Source of the DNA: Firmicutes bacterium HGW-Firmicutes-14
GTDB lineage: Bacteria > Bacillota > Thermincolia > Thermincolales > UBA2595
DNA: 64,000 bases
Direction: 5' to 3'
Assembly: GCA_002840275.1 (NCBI GenBank)
Contig: PHAB01000003.1
Coordinates: 226,206 to 290,205 of the forward strand
Below are positions 34,018-44,169 of the stretch, piece after piece. Position 1 is the first letter of the stretch; every line of letters begins with the position of its first letter. A program made the translations under genes and the position numbers. The notes under the pieces are model-generated. The model saw only the letters and a list, made by a program, of their open reading frames with translations, did not search any database and had not been told where the DNA came from.

Positions 34018-34878
34018 ATGACAGAAAAAACCTTTAATGCCGGGCCGGTTAATCTAAACTATGCTGAAGGACCGCCTGGCGGCCCACCGTTACTTTTACT
34101 TCATGGAATATGTTCAAGGTGGCAGTCATTCAGGCATATAATTCCCCTGTTGAAAAACCGCTGGCATATATACGCACCGGACTTCAGGGGCCACGGCAAA
34201 TCCGGTTGGGCAGAGTCATACAGACTGAGGGACTATGTACCTGATATTGTTTCTTTTATTAAAAACTGTATTAAAGAACCAACTGTCCTTTTTGGTCATT
34301 CCTTCGGCGGCATGGCCGGCATTATGCTCGCTGCCAATAATCCCGGGCTGGTTAAAGCATTAATAATCGGTGATTCCATAATTTCAACGGAATACGTTAG
34401 GGGATACTCTCGCAATGGCAGAGATTTTTCGTCATTATGGCGGCATTTGGCAGAAACGGAATCAGTTGAAACTATAATACCGGAACTGAAAAAACAGTTG
34501 ATACCTGTTCCAGGCCGAAAAGGACCGGCCCCGGCATACATAGTTTATGGAGAAAACAGCCGGTATTTTGAATTTGTGGCTGAATGTCTGAGTCAACTTG
34601 ACCCCGGGGTCCTGGCATCGGACATTGAGCAGCACAATGAACATTACAGGGAGTATCAAACTGATATTTTGTTGCCAAAGGTTCAATGCCCTGTACTGCT
34701 TCTTCAGGGTAACCCTGATTTGGGAGCGGTTATGAGGGATGAAGATGTTAGTAAGGCATTAAGTTTGCTGCCGAAGGCTCAACACGTAAAAATTGAACAT
34801 GTTGGCCACTGGTTGCATCTGCAGGACAAAGAAGCTGTATTAAAGGCAGTTATCCCATTTTTAGAGTCTCTGTCATAG
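34018..34878 (+). CDS. alpha/beta-hydrolase
   Basis: A 286-residue hydrolase fold: oxyanion segment L-L-L-L-H-G-I, Asp/His-type sequence Y-A-P-D-F-R-G-H-G-K-S, nucleophile elbow G-H-S-F-G-G, and the catalytic His in H-V-G-H-W-L-H. It could cleave an ester, thioester or C-C bond. ATG 34018 follows GGGGG. It is the last gene of the Liv/methyltransferase operon; upstream ATG 33988 lacks a site. Confidence 0.83.
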   Translation: MTEKTFNAGPVNLNYAEGPPGGPPLLLLHGICSRWQSFRHIIPLLKNRWHIYAPDFRGHGKSGWAESYRLRDYVPDIVSFIKNCIKEPTVLFGHSFGGMAGIMLAANNPGLVKALIIGDSIISTEYVRGYSRNGRDFSSLWRHLAETESVETIIPELKKQLIPVPGRKGPAPAYIVYGENSRYFEFVAECLSQLDPGVLASDIEQHNEHYREYQTDILLPKVQCPVLLLQGNPDLGAVMRDEDVSKALSLLPKAQHVKIEHVGHWLHLQDKEAVLKAVIPFLESLS

Positions 34879-35027
34879 CTTGATCGGCAAATTTTAGAGT
34901 TACCTGATTTGGGGAACTGATACCACCAAACCCGCATTTTAACCCCCAAAAACCGCAATATAACCCATCAATGGGGAAATATGCCAGCATTTATGATAAT
35001 ATTTAGATATCATTCAATTAAATAGAA

Positions 35028-35137
35028 TTCAAATTCCCGATAAAGGCAAACCCGCCGAAAGGCGGGGGCGCAAAGCCACGGGTCTAAGGGTGGGGGTTAC
35101 CCCCTACGACAGCCGGGCTGCCGAAGCAGAATTTGAA
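35028..35137 (+). promoter_or_regulatory. cyclic di-GMP-I (GEMM-I) riboswitch
   Basis: The conserved core is fully visible: GGCAAACC, the CGAAAG tetraloop hairpin (CCGCC/GGCGG), GCGCAAAGCCACGGG, CTAAGG, and GACAGCCGGGCTGCCG. The closing P1 stem pairs TTCAAATTC (35028-35036) with GAATTTGAA (35129-35137). It senses c-di-GMP and sits 73 bases before the RHS protein ATG, with an intrinsic terminator between. Whether c-di-GMP switches the gene on or off is not decided by the sequence alone. Confidence 0.95.
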
Positions 35138-35150
35138 ACTCATTAATTAA

Positions 35151-35185
35151 AAGGCGTTTGTCTTATTCGGGACAGGTGTCTTTTT
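35151..35185 (+). terminator. expression-platform terminator of the c-di-GMP riboswitch
   Basis: AAGGCGTTTGTC pairs with GACAGGTGTCTT over 12 consecutive pairs (four G-T), with an 8-base loop and TTTTTAGTTTTT tail. Its position between the aptamer and the ribosome-binding site makes it the likely regulated attenuator. Confidence 0.8.
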
Positions 35186-35209
35186 AGTTTTTAGAGGGGG
35201 TTTGAATTT

Positions 35210-38200
35210 ATGAAAAAAATGATCAAGCGGAAACTGTGGATGCAGGTTATTGCCGTTGTATTAGCTATTGCCCTGAACCTGGGCGCCCTGGACGGGCTTA
35301 TTAAATTTGCTGCGCAGGAAATCGCCCTGGGCAGCTTTGCCGGGTTCCTGCGCCCTGCGGCAGCCGAAAAAGGCGGCAATGCGGCTAACCCCGAGGCCGG
35401 CATAGGGGCTGACAATGATGAATCGGGCAGGAACAAGAATGTCCTGCCTGAAACTGCAGGGCCGAAGAAGCCCAGGAACCCGGTGGCCCTGGAGGCCATA
35501 AACAAACACGAGGGCAGCGAAAAAAGGACCGAGTATTCCAAGACTTTCAAAATTAATGATAGCGAGTTTAAGACGGAAGTTTACCAGGAGCCAGTCCACT
35601 ATAGAAACGAAAAGAATGAACTGGCCGACATAGACAATACCCTGGTGGAGTCGGCGGAAAAAGGTTTTGCCTTTGAAAACAGGGCCAACAGCTTTAAGGT
35701 GCGTTTTTCCGGTGAGGCCAGTGAAAAGAAACTGGGACAGATCCGGCAGAAAGAGAATTCAATTACCTGGTCCCTTATGGACAGCCGGGACAGTGAAAGC
35801 AGGGTTTCACAAAACACGATAACATACCGGGGCATAACTGACTACACAGACCTGAGATATATTGTTGAGAGGAAAACCCTGAAGGAAGAAATTATCCTTA
35901 ATGACCCAGGGGCGCCGTCTGAGTTCAGGTTTGCCCTTGATTTGAAGCGCCTCGATTACAAAGTGCGGGATGACGGCTCCATCGATTTTCTTGACCCCCG
36001 TACAGGCGATATAGTCTGGAACATGCCCAAGCCGTTCATGTATGACGCCCAGGGGGAAGAGTCCCAGGCCGTTACAGCCGAAATAGGCCGTGAATACGGG
36101 CTGTTTGGCGGACTGGTCCTGACCGTGAAGGCCGACCGCCAATGGCTCTCCTCCCAGGACAGGGCTTATCCGGTAGTAATAGACCCAACCCTGCAGCCAG
36201 GAGAAAGATTCGGCAGGGATACCTATATTTCCTCAAGATACCCTGACACCAACTACAATGACAGTGAGTATCTCTATGTGGGGGATACCTCTTATTTTGG
36301 GGATACGGCAAGTTTCTTCTTTTTCCGCGATATCGTCCGGGAACTGAATGCCACTGTGACGGAAGCCACTTTTTCAGTATTTGCCGAAGAAGGCAGCCTT
36401 GATTCCATCGACCTTTATGGGATAAACCCTGACTGGCAGTGGGACTACACCAAAATGACCTGGAATTACTGGCAGATACGGGTTGCAGACGACTGGGCCA
36501 AGGCTGAACTGGCTGACACTGCCGGCGGTCCGTCCCAGGGGTGGTGGGACTTTGACGTTAAGACCCTGGTTCAGAAATGGATGGAAGACCCGGTCAAAAA
36601 CAATGTCGGATTCGGGCTGTTTCCCAGTTCGGGTTCAGGTTATGTAAAGTTTGTTTCCAGCAACTACGGAGCCGATGATAACCCCAGGTCAGACACCTAT
36701 AACACCAGGCACCCTATACTGACTTACACATATACTTTAAACCCGCCCCAGCAGCCGGCTGATTTCAGCCTGGGCATAAACCGGGATACGGGTAAAGTTA
36801 AGGCATACGGTAATGCCAGGGAGGGGGCAAAGATTTATCTTTCCACCAGTGACGGGGAGAACTATACCGCTTCTGCTGACAGCAGCGGTGACTGGGAAAT
36901 TGGCGGCCTGGTATTTGAAGGGGGTAAATATAAGACCATTTCCATGTATTATACATATGAAGTGGAAGTAACCAATGAAGACGGCTCGACAAGTACCGAA
37001 ACCCGCACCAGTGACACCACCAGCCAAAAATTCCTGGTAACCCGTTACAGCAAAGGGGCCAGGATAACAAGGATGGCCAAGTTCTATTACCTGGATGGGA
37101 CAAAGGATGACCTGCTCTGTGAAGTGAATGAAATCGAGTCAGAACTTGATATGGCAGTCGGGGACTATGTCCTTATCCCGGACCCCAAGCGGGAGAGGCC
37201 TTATAATGCCGAAGAGCCGGTTTCAGACCCTGATGAGGAATACAGGTTAAGAGAAAAGATAAGGCCTCTTTATGCCAATGGGGAAATAGCCGGTGATTCC
37301 ATCGACACTGCCACGGGTAACTTCTTTATCCTGGAGACCGACCTGTTTTTTGACGCCCAGGGACTGCCTGTTGAGTTTACCCGCTTCTTCAATTCCCAGG
37401 AACCCGAAATGTACCGGGGCCCCTTAGGGCAGAACTGGTATTTCGGCTATGACAAGATGCTGATAAAATATGAAAACGGCTCCATACTGGCCACCGGCGG
37501 TGACGGCGGGGGGTATTTCTTCCGCAAATCGGGCGATGGTTATGTTTCTGATGATGATGTCACCGAGAAACTGGTGGAAAACGGTGACGGGACATATTCG
37601 GTCATAACCAAGTATTATACGGTCTATCACTTCAATGATGACGGGATGCTGGACCGGGTAACCGACCGCAACGGCAATTCCGTAACCCTCACCTATGACG
37701 CTGAAGGCCTGCTGCGGGAAGTCACCGATGCTGCCGGAAGGACCTGCACCCTGTATTATGATGAAATGGGCCGGATTATCATGATCCAGGACCCGGAGGG
37801 GCGGCAGGTGGATTATGACTATGATTCCTGGGGACGCCTCCTGCAGGTAATTGACCCCAATGGCGGGGCTACAAATTATGAATATGGTTACTGGGATGAA
37901 TATGGAAACACCTACCAGAACCTCTTGGTGACCAAAGTGACAGACCCCATGGGGAACATGGTTGTAAGCAATGAATATGACGACCAGGGCAGGGTAATAA
38001 GGCAGACCGATGCCGGGGGTTACAGTGTCAGTATGGATTACGGCAACGGCAGCACTACGTATACTGACGGGAATGGGAATGAATTTGTTTATGAATTTGA
38101 CAGTGAATACAGGGTAACAAGTATCAGCGGTCCTGATACCGGGGACGGGGCGGTTTATGAGAATTTGCCGGTACCGGCAGATGACGGCAAATTCACTGAT

Positions 38201-41200
38201 GCCCGGGCTTCCGGTGAAGTATCCGGCTTGATCACCACGGCATCTATAGGTGAGGAGTCAGAACAGAGTGAATTAAGTTCTAAAAATGAACCAAACAACG
38301 TAGTTACCACATCTTTGGCCACCCGTATCCTGGCGGAGTACCATTATGATGAACGGGGTAACCGGGACAGGGTAACTGATGCCATGGGCAATGTCACACT
38401 TTACGGTTATGATAACCGGAACAACCTTACTTCAATTATTAACGCCGAAGGCAAACAGACCACCTACGATTATGATGATAACAACAATGTCACCGGTATA
38501 GCAGATGCCGCGGGCAATGAAACCCAACTGGAATATGACGGCAGTGGAAACCTCCTGGAGGTGACCGATGCCGAAGGGAACACAACCACATATACCTATT
38601 ACGGTTCCGGTTTGGTGAAGTCAGCATCAGACCCGGCGGGGAAGACGGTATCTTATACCTATGACATCGATGGGAATCTGGCCACAATCAGGGACGGCAG
38701 GGGCTATATTACCCATTACCGCTATGACGGTATCAGCAGGCTGGAAGAAGTCGAAGATGCCAAAGGGAATAGGACATCTTATGAATATGACGATAACGGC
38801 AACCTGCTGGAGGAAAGGACACCCATAGGGATAACACTCAACAGCTATGACTATAACAATTACCTGACAGGTACCAGGGACCCTGAGGGGAATGTGACCA
38901 TCTTTGAATATGACGGCAGGGGGCTAATGGTCAGGGAAAAAGATCCGCTGGGGAAATATACCCGCATGGGTTATGACGGGAACGGGAACCGGCTGTGGAC
39001 CAGGGACGCCAACAGCAGCCTGTCCCGGTACCGTTATGATGGCCTGGGCAGGCTGACGGAATTGATCGATCCTGCCGGGGACACAACGAGCTACTTCTAT
39101 GATGCCAACGGTAACAGGACTGCAGTCAGGGATGCCCGGGGTGAAATTACCAATTACGAGTACGATATTCTGAACCGCCTCGAGTCAGTTACTGATCCCC
39201 TGGGCCGGTGGGTTGAATATACCTATGACGGTCTGGGCAATACCCTCACCTACAGGGACTTTGACGGGATTCTCACAGAGTACCGGTATGACAGCCTGTC
39301 CAGGGTAAGGGAGGTTATTGACCAGATTGGCAGCAGCACCAAATTTACCTATGACCTCTCAGGCAACAGGGAGACGGTGACAAATGCCCTGGAGCAGACA
39401 TATACTTACCTTTATGATGAGAACAACAACCTGGTACAGGTAATTGACCCAGCCGGGAACGCCACGGCTTTTGAATATGATGAAACCAACAACCGGACAG
39501 CCATGATTGATGCCCTTGGCCAGAGGACGGCCTATGAATATGATGAGATGGGCCGCCTGGTAAGGATAACCGATCCGTTACACCGTGACAATGAGATCGA
39601 ACTTGACAAAAACGGCAACCGGCTGGCAGTCACAGACGGCAACAACAATACCACCAAGTTCCGTTATGATGCCAATGGGCGCCTGGAGCTGGTTATTGAC
39701 GCCAGGAACAATGTCACCAAATACAGGTATGATGATGTGGGGAACCTGAGATTCTTCACCGATGCCAACAGTAACTCCACCGAATATAGGTACAATGAGA
39801 AGAACCTCCTTACAGAAGTCATCAATCCCCTTGGGCAAAAGACCTCGTTCAGATATGACGAAAGCGGAAATACCACTGCGAAGACAGACCCCAACGGCAA
39901 CACCATAGAATATGAATATGATGAACTGAACCGTCTCCTGGGGGCCTATTACCCTGACGGCAGTTATGTCGAGTATGGCTACAATGACCAGGGCAAACGG
40001 GAATGGATGGAAGACATGTATGGCACCACCTGGTATGACTATGACGAAATGGGCCGCCTGACGGCTGTAACCAACCAGGATGATATGACCACCGAATATG
40101 ACTACAACGCCCTGGGCCTGAAGACAGTGGCCCGCTACCCGGACGGTGGGGAAGTACACTACGGCTATGACATCCTGAACCGGCTGACAACGGTAACCGA
40201 CCGGCTGGGCAAAATCACCTCCTATAAATATGATGCCGTGGGCCGCCGTACCGAAACTGTATTACCCAACGGGGTAGTGACCTCCTATGATTATGATAAA
40301 GCAAACCAGCTTACCGCTATTGCCAGCATAAACCCCATAGACAAGCTCCTGGCAAGGTATGAATACACCTATGACAGGGCCGGAAACAGGGACAGCTTTA
40401 CCCAGACAGTGGAAGACATGGTCTATACCACAGATTATAAATATGACCCTCTGAACCAGCTCATCGGGGTGGACAACCCCGACGGCAGCCGGGTGTCCTA
40501 TGATTATGACCCGGTAGGCAACAGGATAAAAATGACAAAAGCAGAAGGGGATTATATAACAACAACGAAATATGATTATAACGAAGCAAATGAACTGCTC
40601 AGATACAGCATGAATGAAGGTCCGTATACAGAATTTCGCTATGACAATAACGGGAACAGGACCACCAAAATAGAGCCCGGCAACCGGGTAACCACCTATG
40701 CCTGGGATTACGAAAACCGCCTCACAGAAGTCAATTTCCACCAGGATAAGTGGGTAGGCTTTGAATATGACGGTGACGGCAACCGCATCACCAAGCTGTC
40801 TGCCATGACCCAGCCGTGGCATGACGAGGGGACTAAACATGATAACGGCAAGGGCAATGACCCTGATTTTGTGCCTCCTGGCCAGCAGAAAGCCAAGAAG
40901 CAGCAATCAGACTTGATCTACATGCTGCTGAAGAACGACAAAGGCGAAGGAAGTAATGGCGGTGGCAACGGCGGCGGAAATAGCGGCGGTAACAGCAATG
41001 GCAACAGTGGCGGCAATGGTGGGAATAACGGTGGAGGCAATTCAGGAGGCAACAGCGGTGGCAACTGTGACAGCAATGGGAACGGCAATGGGAACGGGAA
41101 TGATAAGGACAAGCCTGACAATGATAAAGGGAATGGAAATGATAAGGACAAAGATAATAACGGTAAAGACAGCGCTAAAGTAAAGAACAAAGATATCTCC

Positions 41201-42649
41201 AAAAAAGAACGGGAAGAGAAAAAAGAGAAGGCCAAATCCAAAAACGGCTATCGCAAAAAAGGCAAATTCGAAAACCGGGGCAAGCATCTGGGCTGGTATA
41301 AGAACGGCAAGATACCTCCGGAAGCCGAAGAAAAGGTAGAACTCACCTATTACCTCAATGACGTGTCTGATTCGCTGACCCAGGTATTGATGACCTACAA
41401 CGAGGAAGGCAATTTTGATTCTGCCTATACATACGGTTTAGAGCGCATCGAAGTTGAAGCATTGGACGAGACCAGGCCTGAATCCCAGGACCCGTTGTAC
41501 TACTTATACGATGGGTTAGGCAGTGTCACCTTTATGGTGAAGCCTGACGGGAACAAGCGTGACCACTACCGTTATGATGAGTTCGGCAAACCTGCGCCGG
41601 GGAACAGCAAGTTGTCGGAAGACGGGCGAAATGTGCTGCACAACACCTTTGGCTATACAGGTGAGATGTGGGATGAGGAGAGTGAACTGCTGTACCTGCG
41701 GGCAAGGTATTATGAACCGGAGACAGGGAGGTTCTTGAGCAGGGATAGTTATGAGGGGAATCTGCAGAACCCGCTGAGCAGGCATCTGTATGCATATGTA
41801 GGGAATAATCCGGTTAATTATGTGGATCCGACAGGGAATACTAGGCTTTTTATAAATGATAAGGAAATAACAGAAGGTTTCTGGCTTAACAATAATAATA
41901 GGGTAATAGCCCGATTAACAATTATGGCAAAAGGTATCGGAGCGAAATATTATTACAGGTATGGTAGAGGATATGTAGTTTTACCAAATGGTCAGGTAGC
42001 GTCTTTTGATGTTGACTTTGAGTGGGAAGACAACTATATAGGGGTAAGAGAATTTGCTGAGAGTTTAGGTCTTGAAATAACGTATGATGAACCGACTAAA
42101 ACCGTAAATCTCAGGTATACTGATGTTCACAAATTAGGAGAAGGCATTAAATTCAAGGATTTTGATAGTTTACTTGAATTATCTGATATTGATCTTATAG
42201 CAAGAACTATTTACAGTGAGCAGGCTGATTCAGGGGGGCTTGCACAAGAGGCAGTAGCTTGGACTATTATAAATAGATACAAGGTGGGTAGTGGATATTG
42301 TGCTGATCCTTTTGCGAAAGGGTGGAAACCAATTCCTAATACTTATAGGAACATTGTAATCTCAAAAAATCAGTATACGGGGTTATGGGGTGAAGGAGGA
42401 AACACTTTAGCATATCAGCCAGATACTGATAGTCCCGGGTGGGAAAAAGCAGTAGACCTGGCTACGAAAATCGTAATTGGTGACACGGATAGCATTGAAA
42501 ATCCTATTGGTGGACGAACTTATTATTTGCAAACAAGTTACTTCAACAGCATTAAACAAAATGTCAACGGTCAGGTATGGATTAATGGACAACGTGTAGA
42601 TGATATATTAGTTGTCGGGGGGAATACATTTTTTAATAAAGTGAGGTGA
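35210..42649 (+). CDS. giant RHS/YD-repeat surface protein with SleB-like wall-hydrolase tip
   Basis: A 2479-residue exported protein. Order: signal peptide (about 1-35); a long N-terminal region; DNRLRE-type domain (about 327-515); G-K/Ig-like segment; DUF6531 entry domain (about 690-780); dozens of YD repeats (about 800-1870); Gly/Asn-rich then Lys/Asp-rich linker (about 1912-2030); RHS core end with R-A-R-Y-Y-E-P-E-T-G-R-F and N-P-V-N-Y-V-D-P-T-G (about 2150-2210). The tip (2212-2479) has a copper-amine-oxidase-N-like stalk repeat, then a SleB/CwlJ wall hydrolase (D-I-D-L-I-A-R-T-I-Y-S-E-Q, likely catalytic Glu near 2337). In RHS toxins the tip is the variable toxic part. The tip DNA is AT-richer than the core, as expected for swapped tips. 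AGGGGG precedes ATG. Controlled by the c-di-GMP riboswitch. Confidence 0.93.
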   Translation: MKKMIKRKLWMQVIAVVLAIALNLGALDGLIKFAAQEIALGSFAGFLRPAAAEKGGNAANPEAGIGADNDESGRNKNVLPETAGPKKPRNPVALEAINKHEGSEKRTEYSKTFKINDSEFKTEVYQEPVHYRNEKNELADIDNTLVESAEKGFAFENRANSFKVRFSGEASEKKLGQIRQKENSITWSLMDSRDSESRVSQNTITYRGITDYTDLRYIVERKTLKEEIILNDPGAPSEFRFALDLKRLDYKVRDDGSIDFLDPRTGDIVWNMPKPFMYDAQGEESQAVTAEIGREYGLFGGLVLTVKADRQWLSSQDRAYPVVIDPTLQPGERFGRDTYISSRYPDTNYNDSEYLYVGDTSYFGDTASFFFFRDIVRELNATVTEATFSVFAEEGSLDSIDLYGINPDWQWDYTKMTWNYWQIRVADDWAKAELADTAGGPSQGWWDFDVKTLVQKWMEDPVKNNVGFGLFPSSGSGYVKFVSSNYGADDNPRSDTYNTRHPILTYTYTLNPPQQPADFSLGINRDTGKVKAYGNAREGAKIYLSTSDGENYTASADSSGDWEIGGLVFEGGKYKTISMYYTYEVEVTNEDGSTSTETRTSDTTSQKFLVTRYSKGARITRMAKFYYLDGTKDDLLCEVNEIESELDMAVGDYVLIPDPKRERPYNAEEPVSDPDEEYRLREKIRPLYANGEIAGDSIDTATGNFFILETDLFFDAQGLPVEFTRFFNSQEPEMYRGPLGQNWYFGYDKMLIKYENGSILATGGDGGGYFFRKSGDGYVSDDDVTEKLVENGDGTYSVITKYYTVYHFNDDGMLDRVTDRNGNSVTLTYDAEGLLREVTDAAGRTCTLYYDEMGRIIMIQDPEGRQVDYDYDSWGRLLQVIDPNGGATNYEYGYWDEYGNTYQNLLVTKVTDPMGNMVVSNEYDDQGRVIRQTDAGGYSVSMDYGNGSTTYTDGNGNEFVYEFDSEYRVTSISGPDTGDGAVYENLPVPADDGKFTDARASGEVSGLITTASIGEESEQSELSSKNEPNNVVTTSLATRILAEYHYDERGNRDRVTDAMGNVTLYGYDNRNNLTSIINAEGKQTTYDYDDNNNVTGIADAAGNETQLEYDGSGNLLEVTDAEGNTTTYTYYGSGLVKSASDPAGKTVSYTYDIDGNLATIRDGRGYITHYRYDGISRLEEVEDAKGNRTSYEYDDNGNLLEERTPIGITLNSYDYNNYLTGTRDPEGNVTIFEYDGRGLMVREKDPLGKYTRMGYDGNGNRLWTRDANSSLSRYRYDGLGRLTELIDPAGDTTSYFYDANGNRTAVRDARGEITNYEYDILNRLESVTDPLGRWVEYTYDGLGNTLTYRDFDGILTEYRYDSLSRVREVIDQIGSSTKFTYDLSGNRETVTNALEQTYTYLYDENNNLVQVIDPAGNATAFEYDETNNRTAMIDALGQRTAYEYDEMGRLVRITDPLHRDNEIELDKNGNRLAVTDGNNNTTKFRYDANGRLELVIDARNNVTKYRYDDVGNLRFFTDANSNSTEYRYNEKNLLTEVINPLGQKTSFRYDESGNTTAKTDPNGNTIEYEYDELNRLLGAYYPDGSYVEYGYNDQGKREWMEDMYGTTWYDYDEMGRLTAVTNQDDMTTEYDYNALGLKTVARYPDGGEVHYGYDILNRLTTVTDRLGKITSYKYDAVGRRTETVLPNGVVTSYDYDKANQLTAIASINPIDKLLARYEYTYDRAGNRDSFTQTVEDMVYTTDYKYDPLNQLIGVDNPDGSRVSYDYDPVGNRIKMTKAEGDYITTTKYDYNEANELLRYSMNEGPYTEFRYDNNGNRTTKIEPGNRVTTYAWDYENRLTEVNFHQDKWVGFEYDGDGNRITKLSAMTQPWHDEGTKHDNGKGNDPDFVPPGQQKAKKQQSDLIYMLLKNDKGEGSNGGGNGGGNSGGNSNGNSGGNGGNNGGGNSGGNSGGNCDSNGNGNGNGNDKDKPDNDKGNGNDKDKDNNGKDSAKVKNKDISKKEREEKKEKAKSKNGYRKKGKFENRGKHLGWYKNGKIPPEAEEKVELTYYLNDVSDSLTQVLMTYNEEGNFDSAYTYGLERIEVEALDETRPESQDPLYYLYDGLGSVTFMVKPDGNKRDHYRYDEFGKPAPGNSKLSEDGRNVLHNTFGYTGEMWDEESELLYLRARYYEPETGRFLSRDSYEGNLQNPLSRHLYAYVGNNPVNYVDPTGNTRLFINDKEITEGFWLNNNNRVIARLTIMAKGIGAKYYYRYGRGYVVLPNGQVASFDVDFEWEDNYIGVREFAESLGLEITYDEPTKTVNLRYTDVHKLGEGIKFKDFDSLLELSDIDLIARTIYSEQADSGGLAQEAVAWTIINRYKVGSGYCADPFAKGWKPIPNTYRNIVISKNQYTGLWGEGGNTLAYQPDTDSPGWEKAVDLATKIVIGDTDSIENPIGGRTYYLQTSYFNSIKQNVNGQVWINGQRVDDILVVGGNTFFNKVR

Positions 42650-42656
42650 TTAGAGT

Positions 42657-43520
42657 ATGATTACAAGTAAAAGATTATTAGCTGTAATTGGTATAATTGT
42701 TATTGTATTCAGTCTTTCTGCTTGCTCAAGAAAAACAAACCTAAACAGTGAAATTAGTGGCATTCAACAAACGCCATCAACGAATGCCAATTCTGAGCAA
42801 ATATATTCTCAGGAAGCTAATAAGCCTTTTGAGTACATTGATAATGAGGAACTAAAAAGATTGAAAGAAGTTATTATAACTTCGATAAATGACCATATAT
42901 GGTATAACGGAGAATATTCGCCTTTTATTGGTTTTTTGTCTCAAGAATCGGAAATCGAACTGTATACACGTTCGGCAGCCCCGAGTATTTTAAGCGTTTA
43001 TTTCAAGAAAGGTTTTAAAGGAGGTAAATACGAAAAGGGAAATGAATATTTTTACGTGGTAGATTTTTGGAAAGGACCAAAAGGTTATGATAATAATATA
43101 GCGGGATATTTTGTTGAAGATGTGCCTGACAAAATAGAGAATCGTCTTAAGAATGAAGGGTATCAATTTAATAAAATAAGTAATATTAAATTTAACGATC
43201 TAATAGAACCCAAATTTCCGGAAATGCAGGAGAAAGAAAAAGCAATAGTACAAGAAATAAAAAAAGCATTACCTTCGGCGATAAATTCATGGGGTCTAAA
43301 ACCTAATACATATAAAGTTTATATAAAAAAATTCAGAAATACAGATTATACTACGATTTTAATTATAGAAAATCATAACGGAGAGCAATGGTTAGGTGAA
43401 GTTGATTTATCAAAGACAGGAAATGCCTATATTGGAAGACTTAATAAAGTGGAGTTTGAAGACCAAAAATATTCAGCAGCTCAATATAAAAAAGTTTCTT
43501 TAGAAGGCTATTATGATTAG
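42657..43520 (+). CDS. lipoprotein, candidate immunity protein for the RHS wall-hydrolase tip
   Basis: A 287-residue lipoprotein (signal with lipobox L-S-A-C near residue 22). The mature part is charged and unique; I recognise no domain. It begins 7 bases after the RHS stop with GAGGTGA before the ATG and is AT-rich like the toxin tip. A wall hydrolase acts outside the membrane, so its immunity protein should be exported, and a lipoprotein fits. This is inference from position and location; an unrelated passenger is possible. Confidence 0.7.
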   Translation: MITSKRLLAVIGIIVIVFSLSACSRKTNLNSEISGIQQTPSTNANSEQIYSQEANKPFEYIDNEELKRLKEVIITSINDHIWYNGEYSPFIGFLSQESEIELYTRSAAPSILSVYFKKGFKGGKYEKGNEYFYVVDFWKGPKGYDNNIAGYFVEDVPDKIENRLKNEGYQFNKISNIKFNDLIEPKFPEMQEKEKAIVQEIKKALPSAINSWGLKPNTYKVYIKKFRNTDYTTILIIENHNGEQWLGEVDLSKTGNAYIGRLNKVEFEDQKYSAAQYKKVSLEGYYD

Positions 43521-43547
43521 CTGTTGACCCGAGGTTATAGACTACGG

Positions 43548-43579
43548 GAGCACCTATTTTGTAAGGTGCTCGTTTTTTT
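43548..43579 (+). terminator. intrinsic terminator
   Basis: GAGCACCT/AGGTGCTC perfect 8-bp stem, 8-base loop, G then seven T. It ends the RHS-lipoprotein transcript. Confidence 0.92.
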
Positions 43580-43665
43580 GTGCAAAAATAGGTGAGAGGG
43601 GATTAAAGCTGAAGTCCTTCGGTGGTTTTAGAGTTGGCTGAAGAAACTGTCTTAAATATCCGAAC

Positions 43666-44169
43666 TTGCTATTCAGAAAATTTAGACAAGTTGATAAAAA
43701 ACTGGGTAGTATAATTCCTAAAGGAACGAAAATTCAACTAATCATAATTGGCTCAGGCTCATTTATTTTAAAAGGCCTGTTGAGCCGGGTAACCTATGAC
43801 ATTGATACATACAATATTTCTGACAAAAAAGTAAGACATGTTTTGGCGGAATATAATATATCCGATATGGGTGCCCGGGTAATGACTATTTGCGAGAACT
43901 TTGATCGTCGCTTGGAAAAAGTTAATTTACCATTAGAAAACATTGATTTATTTGTTTTAAGCAACTATGATATGATAATATCAAAATTGGGTTCAACAAG
44001 ACCTAAAGATATTCTTGATATAATAGATTCAGGACTTATATTTATAATTGATTTTGACAGGCTTGAGGAAATAATTAAAGAAGAATTGGCCAGCATAGGC
44101 GATACCAGACGAATTTGGAGCGATATCGAGTATCTTAAAATGTTACGGGACGAAGGGGTGAATAGATAA
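43666..44169 (+). CDS. DUF6036-like nucleotidyltransferase
   Basis: A 167-residue protein with the nucleotidyltransferase pattern: I-I-G-S-G-S-F-I-L-K-G-L followed by T-Y-D-I-D-T-Y (the D-x-D metal pair). Such DUF6036/AbiEii-related proteins are often toxins or antitoxins in two-gene modules. Only a TTG at 43666 is available and it has no clear ribosome-binding site; a frame with M-A-E-E-T-V before it is in a different frame, so the N-terminus is uncertain. It overlaps the next gene by 1 base (TAATG). Confidence 0.55.
   Translation: MLFRKFRQVDKKLGSIIPKGTKIQLIIIGSGSFILKGLLSRVTYDIDTYNISDKKVRHVLAEYNISDMGARVMTICENFDRRLEKVNLPLENIDLFVLSNYDMIISKLGSTRPKDILDIIDSGLIFIIDFDRLEEIIKEELASIGDTRRIWSDIEYLKMLRDEGVNR

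Noticed and set aside
40918..41241. Long open frames opposite the RHS gene and other genes
   Set aside because: They are mirror frames of repeat-rich, biased codons; they lack ribosome sites and recognisable domains.
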